A DNA stretch of 64,000 nt, from positions 3,207,501 through 3,271,500 of the forward strand of contig OY759268.1 in assembly GCA_963662155.1 (NCBI GenBank), in the 5' to 3' direction. Each line of letters starts with the position of its first letter. The first letter of the stretch is position 1. Under the pieces are notes generated by a model. That model was not told where the DNA came from and did not search any database. It worked only from the letters and a program-made list of their open reading frames with translations. The position numbers and the translations under genes were made by a program. Shown here piece after piece: positions 36,413 through 48,300 of this stretch. This DNA is from Lamellibrachia columna (taxonomy: Eukaryota; Annelida; Polychaeta; Sabellida; Siboglinidae).

Positions 36413-36960
36413 CACTGCTAAAAATAATTTTCTTGCTTTAATAAAAAAATCTTAAGACAAGAAAATTTGTCTAGGCAACCACGTAAGAAAATTATTTTCG
36501 TGATTTAAGAAAGTTTTTATAAAAAAAAATTATTGGCTTAAGAAAATAGTTTCTGAATTCAAGAGAAAGCTATATAATATTTTCTTATTAATCCAACAAA
36601 ATTTGTCTTATCTAAGACATTTTTTTTCTGAAATAAGAAAAGCATTTTCTTCAATCAAGTAAAAAAGCAAGAATATTTTTCTTAAATTATTTTCTAGGGA
36701 ACCACAGAAGAAAATTGGAAATCAAGAAATGTTTTCTTAAATTTAATAAGAATATTTTTCTTGTAGTCATTTTGGATGTTTCACGTTAGTAAGAATATTT
36801 TTCTGAAAATAAGAAAAACCTTCTGAAAACCTTTTTCTTGGAATAAGAAACATTTTCTTATTTAAATATTTTTCTTATAAAAAGAAAAACTACTGATCAC
36901 TGCATGTCAGCAATCATTTCTGAAAATAAGAAAATTTTCTTACCACAAAATGCAAATTGC
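36413..36960. mobile_element. AT-rich interspersed element with AAGAAAAT/ATTTTCTT motifs
   Basis: Starts CACTGCTAAAAATAATTTTC directly at the satellite border. The whole stretch is built from AAGAAAAT, TTTTCTTA and related words in both orientations, so it can fold on itself. A CACTG start followed by an A-run recalls CACTA/EnSpm-type short elements of animals, but no matching CAGTG right end or target duplication was found (36899 reads CACTGCATG), so the family is uncertain. Confidence 0.4.
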
Positions 36961-37470
36961 GATGAAGAGTATCAATTAACAAGGAACATACTATCGTAAA
37001 ATTACAAAAGGGAGCAATTGATATTTTTGCCATCAAAATGATGGAACTATCACAATGATGGGACCAAAAGCCATATTTTAACATAATAAAACATTTTAGA
37101 TGGCAGATTTTCTACAGATGAGGATAAAGGAGCAAGTAAAAATGGAATAGTGTTTTATTATGAGAAAAGGGAGTAAGTGTGTGACCAATAGCATCACGTG
37201 TTATTGCGACAGCCATGCAATCAGTCTGCAGCTCTTATACCCAGTAAGTTCATTCCTTGTTAAATCAAAAAATTTTCAGGAAAGTAAAAAACGTGATGTC
37301 TCAGAATGTCCTAACATTTTAACCAATTAGCAAATGGTTATATCTGAGCAACTTTGCAGAAAAACTAAGCTAAGGGGTAAACGCACTTGTTATATTTTCA
37401 GTTGCCTCTAACTACTGAGCTTAAATTTGCTGAATGTCTAGATATATTTGTTCAGATGTGTATTACAAAA
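36961..37470. other. AT-rich spacer, no gene seen
   Basis: Unique-looking sequence between the AT-rich element and the CA tract. No open frame, splice pair or repeat that I can support. Confidence 0.5.
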
Positions 37471-37473
37471 AAG

Positions 37474-37990
<517 letters not shown>

Positions 37991-38424
37991 CTAATGCAAA
38001 ACTAAATTGCCATTGTAACCATTAGATGAAATTTGAAAACTATTTGAATTGTGTACAATTTGAAAGACAACACATTGCCAGAAGACACAATTAGTTAACT
38101 TCCTAGTATGTGAAAGCTTATTATTTATTTTATTACATGTTAGATTTTATGAAAGTTAAAACAGTCAGAATGATGATATGTTAATGGGTATTTTCATTTC
38201 TATTGATGATCAAGTTGACAAGTAGAAAGTACTGAATATAATAACAACTGCAAACTGCCATTTTTCAAAGAGCCCGGCTGCTGCACACAAAATGTACTCA
38301 CTGTGGTTATTGCATGGCCGGGCCCCATGTCAAACTGCTATAAAATAATATGCCTGGACAACATTCTTACCTTTTGTCTAATGGAACTAACAGGATACAA
38401 ATCAAATCAACCAGAGGTCTTCTT

Positions 38425-38520
38425 TATAATAATAATAATAATAATACTATTTTTATATAGCGCTAATTCCCGCATGGTGGATCGATGCGCTGTACAAGAA
38501 ATATAATAAATGTATATTAA
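38425..38520. repeat. (ATA)n tract with an AGCGC hairpin
   Basis: AATAATAATAATAATAATA is followed by TTTTTATATAGCGCTAATTC and, 20-odd bp later, ATGCGCTGTACAAG. This trinucleotide tract plus TATAGCGC...GCGCT arrangement is a widely scattered repeat in aquatic animal genomes, usually the end of a mobile element. The family cannot be named from this fragment. Confidence 0.5.
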
Positions 38521-40112
38521 TAAATATAAATAGATAAATTCTTTGTCATGTATTTCCTACTATAAGCAGCACAGCTTCTACTACCACCCTGGTTCTAGAT
38601 TATCCAGATGTGGAAACCAACTGGTGACCCTCACATAACCCTCATTAGCAGACCTTTAATGAGACCACTGGGGTACTGAGAGTGTGGTCTCACTGCATGT
38701 GTGTCACAAGTGTTATGTCATAGGAGAATGACCTAAATCTAAATCTCATGTGAGGCATACATTTATAGAGCACACACACTGACTGTATTTTAAAATCAAA
38801 ATGTACTGAACAAAGATTACACTTAAGCTGAATACCCGATTAATATATTTTTATTTTATGTGTTCTTGATTACTGTAAATTATGTTTGGATCAGATATTT
38901 TACATCGTATCCTAGCTCTATTAGTTTATAAGCACCTGTCCATCTGAAATAATTAATGCAATAGAACAAACATATATTTTACTCCAAGAATCAATAGCGA
39001 AAACTTATGTTGGAAATTTCACTCACATCGTGATCTGATAATATATAAAAAAATATTTGAGTAAAATTATAATTAGTAATATTACATTATTAAATATTAT
39101 TTGGTAGCAGACATGGTAACAAATGCAAATGTATTTGAATGTACATTTTGCAACCCCCAAACATTTTATATTTCAAATGCCCGGCCGAAGGGATAATAAT
39201 GCAAACTAGTTGATCTGCGACAGCCTTTGTGTTGATTGTTTGTCTCACGTGTTTCAATTGGTCAACCTACTGGACTTTTCACATTGTTTCAATAACGGCT
39301 TAGCCATTGACTGTGCATTCCTTTTGACTACCTGGCTGTTACCAGACATATGTACTAATAACTGAAATGAAACTAAACAAATCTGATTTCTTTATTAACT
39401 TGCAGTTATTATATAGGAAATTAATATATTTTCCTGCATTCCATGAAGAAATTCAAAGGTTATTCCAATTCCGATCGACTCTTGAAAATACATTCCGAAA
39501 TGGAATTGAACCCGTGTTGACCACTGCTGTTGTTTGCTGATATAATTCACAGTACGAAAGTACACATACATTCTGCTGAATACTGATTACTAGATACATT
39601 TTACATCTCGGGTAAATAAGAGTGATGCATTAATCTACATAGGTCCAGGAATGTACACATTTTCAAACAAAATCTTGTTTGCTGTATCAGAACAAAGTGA
39701 ATATCTTTATGTTGTTAATGTTTGTTTTAATTCTCAAAACATGCATTTAATAATTCTGCTAATTGACTGTTTTGACAAATAGTGTATTGTGGTACTCTGT
39801 TTAATATCTGCTTGATACTGAATACTAGGAATTGTACATATTGGTCAAGACGGCATTGACTTTATTCCATGGGTTCATGAATATACACCATGTCAAATAA
39901 ACTGTTTCTTGCATCGGAACAAAGTGAATACATGTCTATATTTTGTTCAAAACATGTATTTAGTTACCCTGTTAATTGATTGTTTTGTGTAAAATTGTTT
40001 AGTCATGCTCTTCTGGAAGACGATTTCCGCAACAAAGAAGGAACTAAATATTGCACAGTAAACGCCTGTAAACAGTTAACATTGATTATTGGAAAACAGC
40101 AGCGATTTGATG
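38521..40112. other. AT-rich island sequence, no gene seen
   Basis: No supportable exon. Around 39190-39310 it is a diverged relative of 41840-41930 (GTTGATCTG(C/T)GAC, GCCTTTGTGTTG). At about 39450-39510 are AATTCCAATTCC-like words and GGAATTGAACCC resembling the end of the hAT-like element, possibly a decayed relic. Confidence 0.45.
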
Positions 40113-40306
40113 TTGATACAACGTTGAAATCGACCAATATACTACGTCTTTACAACGGTGAATCTTAACACTGCTACGACGTTGAAACCAGACGTCGATG
40201 CAACGTGGAAACCAGACGTCGATACAACTTTAAAATCCAACTAGTTTTCAACATTGCTACAACGTTTAATGTAATTTGTACAGCTATTCAATCGCACGTA
40301 CAAAAC
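40113..40306. repeat. ACGTC-rich direct repeat, left copy
   Basis: Contains GAAACCAGACGTCGATGCAA and AACCAGACGTCGATACAACT, then TTTTCAACATTGCTACAACG. Matches 45193-45361 with about 90% identity by eye. Internally it is a minisatellite of about 27 bp based on ACGTTGAAACCAGACGTCG. Confidence 0.88.
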
Positions 40307-40559
40307 ATATCTCTATTGCACAAGTTGTCTATCAAACTGTTAACTCACTGATGACATTCCCATCCCCTTGCTCTTCAACTTGTCGCTGTAGGTCATTTGT
40401 CAGACTGATCTAGCTAATGTTCCCATGACAAAGACGGCCACAGCTCAACCGCATCGGAGGTTGAGGACTATGATAAAAATAATTCATACTGGAGTACGGT
40501 AATAATAAGGGTTATTATATTTGCACGCGTCTTTGTTTTGTCATGCTGTCGGTGTTCTT

Positions 40560-42550
40560 TTAATAGCATAGATAACCACAATTACAGTAGGATTTAACAT
40601 CAAAAGATGTTTAGCCAATCAACAGCTTGCACGGACTTGATATGTATTCCAGGGCTCGGCATCGAGAATCAAGTGAGAACTTGCCAGACTTGAGAAAGAA
40701 GAACGCAGTCCTCGCGTATTCGAGTTCTGTAATCGAGTAAATATTTGAAGTATTCGTATTCGTAGTCATATTTATTATATGTTTTTAGGTTATGTAATTA
40801 AGCATTGCTAATAAGTGCTCGTATTTGTATTATGCAAAGCGTGTTTTGCATCAATAGGTAAACCTAACAGACAGTGCCAGTCAACACTGAAGTGTGCTTG
40901 AACGTTCTTCCTAATAATTTTGTGCATAATCATCAAACTTCCATTATTGTCGCGGCAAGTCACCGTTGGCAAAAATCATAAGCGGTATCATAAGCGGTAT
41001 CATTCACTTATGATACCGCGTACAGTAACTGGCAATAATGTTTTTTTGTACTGTATTTTCATATGCTGCTTCCACGTAGGTTACCTTGCAAAGTCTATCA
41101 TTAATTAATTAGACATTACAACCGGCTTTCAGTTGTTCGACATTTTTAATAACTTGGAGGGATTATAAAATCGTGTGTCACCCTTTGATGTAATAGTATT
41201 TAATGAACATATATATTAATTTAAATATGGATAACGTACACACAAAAACATGTGCGCACAAACATGCACGCGCGCTTAAAACGAATCATTACTGGCCTAC
41301 ACCTAAAATTGTATTCGCTCTATTTGCTGTTTCATGGCCTAGCGAAATGTAAAGTATTACTAATTTACCTGCTAGATCCCATTCTTCATGTAAACACAAT
41401 GTGTGTTATAGTGGTACGGAAGTGATTATTAGTAAGATAAGCTTATTATTCGGGCATATGTTTTGGCCACAGACATGTCTGAACGAAAATTCGTTCGTTG
41501 CGTGTTTATTGTTTATTCTTGAGTCACTATTGATTTTAACATGAACAATTCACATGTCACATCAAATAAAAAAAATAAAATGTAATATATGTGCATGCAA
41601 GTCATTTTCAAACAGCAATGTATTATGACCGATCCAGTTAATTACAGCCTCGTGTCCCACAATATGTCACCAACAGCATACTGCTCATATTCTGCGGGAC
41701 GTCTCAAAATGTCCCTTATTCAGGCTCTGTCTGCTACACAAGTGTGTGTCGTGTCGGGTCGCAGCCTATGTAAAGATAACTTTGCCATTCTCCTGGTACT
41801 AGGATGGGCTACACAGATTAACTCGTTTCGGCCGATATGATAATAAGGCATAATAGTTGATCTGTGACTGCCTTTGTGTTGGCTGCGTGTCTCCTGTATC
41901 TCGCGTGTCTTGCGTGTTTCATTTCTGTGTCGTCAGTCATTGCTATCAGACTTGCGCCATGTACGCCTTTGTCTACCTGACACACAATTCGCGTGCCAAT
42001 CCTGAAGTTTCACACTTCAGAAACATCATAACACGGATAAACGGCAGGACTGAACATCAGAGGATGTCTAACCACGTAGCAGCATGTCTTTGTGTTGTCA
42101 TGATATGTGAGTTCTCTAAATAGCATAGATCACCATAATTACAATAGTATTGAACATCAAAGGATGTCTAGCCACTTAACAGAATGTATTTTTGTTGTCA
42201 TGATGTTTGTGTTCTCTTAATAGCATAGATAACCATAATTACAGTAGTATTCAACATCAAATTATGTCTAGCCCCTTAACAGCCTGCACGGACTTGATAT
42301 GTATTTCAGGGCTCGGCATCGAGAATCAAGCGAGGACTTGCTAGAACTGAGAACGAAAAACTCAGTCTTCGTGTATTCCCGTTCTGTAATCGAGTACGAG
42401 TACGGTAGTAATAATGGTTATTGTATTTGCACGTCTTTATGCTGTCATGATGTCAGTGTTCTCTTAATAACATTGATAACCATTGCAGAAGGGTTGAAAT
42501 TGAAATCATGTCTAGGCACTTAACAGCATGTTTGGACTTGATATGTTTTT
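40560..42550. repeat. Mosaic of diverged internal duplications
   Basis: AATAGCATAGATAACCA(C/T)AATTA starts at 40562 and 42219, and this homology runs about 200 bp through AGGGCTCGGCATCGAGAATC and TTCTGTAATCGAGTA. Shorter versions of the same unit (GTTGTCATGAT, TAGCATAGAT, GATGTCTAGCCACTTAACAG) start near 42085, 42195 and 42435, about 110-240 bp apart. A reading frame at 41589-41840 crosses this zone without a recognised domain. Confidence 0.75.
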
Positions 42551-42780
42551 CAGATTTATTGCATCAACAGGAACACTCCATAGACGGCGCCACTGAACAA
42601 TGCGGTACATTACAATTTACAATTTTATTTAAAATTGTTTTATAGTGGAATGGATGTGATTATTGGTAAAATGAGCTCATTATTCGGATATACAAAATGC
42701 GTTGGGTGGTTGTTTATTTGTGGTTCACTATTAATTTTACCATGAACAATTCGCAGTTCATATCGAATACCAAATTACAC
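41400..42780. repeat. Duplicated block pair, offset about 1.23 kb
   Basis: 41405-41580 and 42635-42775 share TTATAGTGG, GTGATTATT(A/G)GTAA, TTATTCGG, TGTTTATT and ACATGAACAATTC/CCATGAACAATTC. ATGACCG(A/G)TCCAGTT-like words follow at about 41627 and 42868. Divergence is roughly 20-25% by eye, so this is older than the satellites. Confidence 0.6.
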
Positions 42781-44090
42781 TTTACTTTCGGTGTTTATAA
42801 TTATTTGTAATAGTGGACTACATCAAATACAATTTGATATATAAGCCACGTTTAAACTGCATGGTGTTATGACCGGTTCAGTTGGCTCTAAGGGGAAACA
42901 TGTAAAAAATGTGTCGGGTGGGGGGCGCTGCTTAATTGTGTTTTGTACCTGGGCGCCGAAAACTATTTCTGCGACCGTGACTTCAGCAAAGTGTATTTAT
43001 ATAAACTGCGTGTGAAATGCATTTACAGGGAACCCACATTAACGCTTCCAAGCCGATGGATACATATTCTTCAACCAAAAAATGGTCTTGTGAGTTTTTT
43101 TTCAGCAATGTACAAACTAAATGTTGCCTTTGTACTCAAACCATGATTACTCGCTGTGTAACTTTAACCGTACATCTCTATATTTAGCAAAGTGTTCACT
43201 TTCAATGGCAGTGAAGGTACAATTGTGCATAACTAGTTAACACATATACTATATAACATATTTAGCACAACTAAAGCCTAAATAGTCTACTCGCTATAAA
43301 AGACCAACATTTTACTCCCAACAAATCCAGATAGCAGGTGCCTCATTTCCCAATTTTCCGGACCCCCATGATAACTACATGTGGCTAAGTGCATCTGGCA
43401 AACAAAACACTGTCAAGTGCAGCCCCATGTCCCATAATATGTCACTTACTAATAGCATACTGCTTATGCCACGCATGATTAAAAGGAACTTCCCATTCAA
43501 ACCGTTGGATTTCGAGATATTTTGGCGCAGCTTTTGCTCACAACAAAGATGTTCTCGAGAGTCGCTATTCGGGTGTGTTTTGCATGTTATCTGCATGTCA
43601 TTTATCACACGCGGGCCTTGTCCTGCAAGATTACAAACCCTTTTTCGAAACGTATAAACTCGTAAGAAATGGCACGTACTCAGGTAAAACCGTAAGAAGT
43701 TGCACCCAAGTTGTGGGAGGCTACGGTACGAGATATGTGTTCTGTTGAAATGTGACATAAATAGATCGCAGGATCAGTTGGAATAGCCAGTATTACCATG
43801 GCGTTCCCGAAGGTTTGGTTTGACTTCTCAAATACAATAGTCAGTTTCAGCTATACGCGTTTCGCTCTTCGGAAATAACAAAATTGTAATTTATACGTAA
43901 ATACGGATATAATGGCCTCCACTGGTGAATATGCTACATATAAGTTTTGAGACATTATTCCAAAGAAGATATGATTGAAAGAAGACATGCATAAGATGCA
44001 TTACTATATCTAAGAATAGTAATACATAAGCAGGATAGGGACAACACCAGTATTGATACTGTAGTCTATGCATTTAGGAACGAGTCGGCA
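42781..44090. other. Island sequence, no supportable gene
   Basis: Open frames exist at 42943-43146 (plus) and 43375-43758 (minus, 127 codons) without recognised motifs or convincing splice signals. The piece at 43415-43480 (CCCCATGTCCCATAATATGTC, split over two words) is a diverged relative of 41650-41690. The rest appears unique. Confidence 0.4.
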
Positions 44091-45192
44091 ACACCGCTGG
44101 ATGGATGTGTGGCAGGGGTTTCAACCTCAGTCCCACCTGTTTCTGGGGCCAACTTCCCACGTCCCACCCATATTGAGTGTCCACTTCCCACCAATTTCAC
44201 ATCCCACTAATTGTTTAGACCCCCCACCCTCTCACCAATTGTTGGGATGAACTTCCCACTTCCTGCAACCCACGACACATTAAAGTCTATCGGCAGATTC
44301 ACTGCTTCAAACAATTTACAGCTGAAAATACATTACAGCTACGTATGAGACAAGTTAAACTTAAGCTATGCATTACGCATACGTTAAGCATTGATGTACT
44401 TTGGGAACAAACAACTTATAGCTGAACCTCTATGTTAGCGTAGATATTATTATTACAAAGGAACTTAAAACAGCTGGGATTGTATACTATTAACTATTAG
44501 TAATGCGACTTACAAAGATCACGAATATCACGTAGGATATTTTCCGAGGAACTTCTGTGCTGACGTAGTATAGTATAACTATGTCGCACATTTCTATGTA
44601 TTTAATGATTCGTTAACAGTGTAAATTTCCATATATTTGTTTTAGAAATGGGGCATTTCTAGCCAAACCAACAATCTGCACAGGAAAGTGTCTATTGTGC
44701 TGCGTTAAAACTCGTCACAATATTCAGGTCGGATAACACCGCCTGTATAGTTGCAGGCCATTCGCGGTTACCGGATAAATGTAGACGTTAGTCATTCACA
44801 CATATTACTCAGTCCGGTGTGGATATCGTGTTTCACTTTGATGCATTCAATAGATCGTTGTACCATGAAACACATGCATTGTTAACAAACACACAATGAA
44901 AGACAATTAAAGGCGGAGTTTCGTCTGTGTTCCAGTTTGCTGAACAAGACAACGCAAAGCGGGATCTGTGTATTCTGGTTTCACGTGATGTTTACTTGGA
45001 TAATTTTATCGTTGACATGCTGTACGATTCAAAGTATTCTGTCCGGGTTTTGGCCACCTCCGTGGACATTGACTAACACGTCTGCGCTAATATAGACTAG
45101 TAGGGTGTGTCCACTGTCTAAGCAATTCGTGAAGGACAAAGATAATAATAAATCAAACCACAAGCAATAATTGAGGTGACCAATTTGCTACG
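44091..45192. other. Island sequence with a CTTCCCAC-rich patch
   Basis: 44120-44265 repeats CTTCCCAC(G/C), GTCCCACC and CATCCCAC several times, inversely related to the GGTGGGAAG patch at 26385-26455. From 44280 to 45190 I see nothing beyond AT-rich unique-looking DNA. Confidence 0.45.
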
Positions 45193-45361
45193 TCGTTGCA
45201 ACGTTGAATCTTAACATTGCTACAGAGTTGAAACCAGTCGTCGATGCAACGTGGAAACCAGACGTCGATACAACTTTAAAATCCAATTAGTTTTCAACAT
45301 TGCTACAACGTGTAATGTCATTTGTACAGCCATTCAATCGCACATACAAAACCAACTAGTT
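45193..45361. repeat. ACGTC-rich direct repeat, right copy
   Basis: Partner of 40113-40306, about 5.1 kb away. Its last part (ACCAACTAGTTTTTAACATT) is repeated once more at 45351-45383, immediately before the satellite resumes. A small inverted repeat TGATAG...CTATCA lies at the junction (45386-45404). Confidence 0.88.
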
Positions 45362-45398
45362 TTTAACATTGCTACAACGTGTAAGTGATAGTTAATAT

Positions 45399-48300
45399 CT
45401 ATCACGTGAAAATGTTGTGAATTCCAACAAAAATGCTGTGGACTCATTCACTTATGTGGAAATGTTGTGAACTTCAACTATAATGTAGTATGTACTCAGT
45501 CTCTCAAGAGTAAATGCTGTGGACGCCTTCTCTCATGAGTAAATGGTGTTGGCTCCGTCTCTACCTAGTTAATCGTTTGGCCTAGTGTTGAAGAAGAAGG
45601 GGAAACAAAAATCAATGACCGGAATCGTTGCCAGCCTTCAACCCGGGCTCCAGGGAAAGGAAGGACCGCAACAGTAGCATCTCTCCTGTGTAAGTGCTGC
45701 GTATACCATCTCTAATGAGTAAATGTTGTGGGCCCCATCTCTCATCGGTAAATGTTCTGTACGCCATCTCTCATTCGTAAATTCTGATGAATACATCTAT
45801 CACGAGTATATGCTGTGGACACCATCTCTCATGAGTAAATGCTGGGAACTGCATCTCTCAAGAGTAAATGTTTTGTATATCATCTCTTATGAGTATATGT
45901 CCTGTACTCCTCTCATGAGTAAAAGCTGCTTAATCATCTCTCTTGAGAAGATATTGCGGACTCCATCTCTCATGAGTAAATGATGTGTACGGGCTACAGG
46001 GAAAAGGAGGAGAGTAACAATAGCATCTATCATGTGGAAATTCTGTGGACTCCTTCTTTCAAGAGTAAGTAATGTATACCCCGTTTCTCGTCAATAAAAG
46101 ATGTGGAACCTATATATTGAGAGTCAAAACTAAACTTTGGACTGCATCAGTGCTGTGGACGTCATCTCTCAAGAATCCACCTCTCACGGGTAAATGCTGT
46201 GGCCTGTGAATAAATACTATATAACCCACCTCTCTTGTGAAAATGTTGTTAGCTCCAACTCTAATTAGTAAATGTTGTGTGCTGCATCTCTCACAAGGAA
46301 TTATCGCGTACACCATCTCTCAAGAGTAAATGCTACGAAATCCATCTCTCATGAGTATATACAGTGCACTCCATCTCTCAAGAGTAAATGCTGTGTATTC
46401 CATATATTGGGAGTCAATGCTGCGGACTCCATATCTCGTAAATGCTGTGGACTCCTCCTCTCCTTTGTAAATGTTGTGGATTAGTGATAAAGACGAAGAG
46501 GAAGCCAAAATCGATTAAAAGTATCGATGCCAGCTCTCGTGTGTAAATTCTGTAGACTTCATATATTGTGATTAAATGTTTTGGGCTCCACCTCTCATGA
46601 ATTACTGCTTTGAACTCCATCTCTTGAGTGTTAATATTGTGGACCCCATCTGTCGGGAGAGAATGTTGTGGACTCCATCTCTCATGTGAAAATGTTTTGA
46701 ACTCCAACTCTCATGTACGATGTACTCCATCTCTCAAGAGTAAATGCTGTGGACGCCTTCTTTCATTGTTAAATGTTGTTGGCTCCTTCTCTACATAGTA
46801 AATAGTGTGGACTAGTGATGAAGAAGAAGGGGAAACAAAAATATATGACCGGTATCGTTGCCAGCCTCACCCCGGACTACAGGGAAAGGAAGGAGCACAA
46901 CAATTGCATCTCTCATGTGTACATGCTATGGACTCCATCTCTTGTCAGTAAAAGCTGTGGACTCCATCTCTTTAGAGTCTATGCTGTGGACTCCATCTAT
47001 ACTAACTAAATTTGTGAACTCCATTTCTTATTAGTAAAAGTTGTTCACTCCATCTCTCCCGAGTGTAAATGCTATGGACTCCATCTTTCAAGAGAGTAAA
47101 TCCTATGGATTCCATATGTCATAAATAAATGCATTATACTCCATCTGTCATTAGGTAAATGCTGTATACTTCATCTGTCATTCGTAAATCGTGTTTGCTA
47201 CATCTCTCATGAGTATATGTTGTGGACACCATCTCTCATGAGTAAATGCTGTGAACTGCACCTCTCAAGAGTAAATGTTGTGGACGCAATCTCTCAAAAA
47301 TAAATACCGTATTCTCCATCTCTCATGAGTACATGCTGTTGATTCCATCTCTAATGAGTAAATATAATGTACTCGATCTTTTATAAGTAAATGCTGGGTA
47401 CTCCAAAAAAATTGCTGTGGGCTGATATTTTCAGTAAATGTGGACACCATCTCTAATGAGTAAATGCTGTGTACCCCATCTCTCGTGAGTATATGTCGTG
47501 TTCTCGTTCTCTCATGAGTAAATGCTGCGTAATCCATTTACCAAGAATAAATGCTGAAAACTCCATATCTCCTGGTTAAATGTCATGTATGTCATTTCTC
47601 TTGAGAATATATTTTGAACTCCATCTGTTATGAGTAAGTGCTGTTTACGAGCTACAGGGAAGAGGAGGAAACCAAATATAGCATCTATAGTGTGTAAATG
47701 CTATGGACTCCTTCTTCCATGAGCAAATAATGTGTTCTCAATATATCTCGTCATTAAAAGCTGTGAAACACATTTCTAGAGAGTCCAGAGTAAATGCTAC
47801 GAAATCCATATCTCATGAGAATATACAGTGCACTCCATTTCTTAAGAGTAAATGCTGTGTATATCATATATTGGGAGTCAATGCTGTGGACTCCATATGT
47901 CGTTAGTGCTGTGGACTTCTCCTCTCCTTTATAAATGATGTGGACTAGTGATGAAGAAGATGGGGAAACCAAATCGACGAAAAGTATCGATGCCAGCTCT
48001 GATATGTAAATTATGTAGACTCCATATGTTGTGAGTAAATGTTGTGGACACCACCTCTCAGTAGAAACTGCTTTGGACTCCATCTCTTGAGAGTGAATAC
48101 TGTGGACGCCGTCTGTCGGGAGAAAATGCTGTGGACTCCATCGCTCATGTGAAAATGTTGTGAACTCCAACTCTGATGGGTAAATATCATGTACATCATA
48201 TCTCAAGAATAAATGCTGTGGACGCATTATATCATAAGTAAATTTTGCAGGCTCCGTCTCTCCTTAGTAAATGGCATGGACTAGTGAAAAAGAAGGAGGG

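Noticed and set aside
36895..36905. Right end of a CACTA-type element
   Set aside because: The sequence reads CACTGCATG rather than the CAGTG needed for an inverted end, and no target duplication was found.
43375..43758. 127-codon minus-strand frame in the island
   Set aside because: No recognisable motif, the opposite strand is also open, and no convincing splice or promoter signals are seen.
47754..48227. 157-codon minus-strand frame
   Set aside because: Lies wholly in the 29-bp satellite, which is stop-poor in every phase of that strand.
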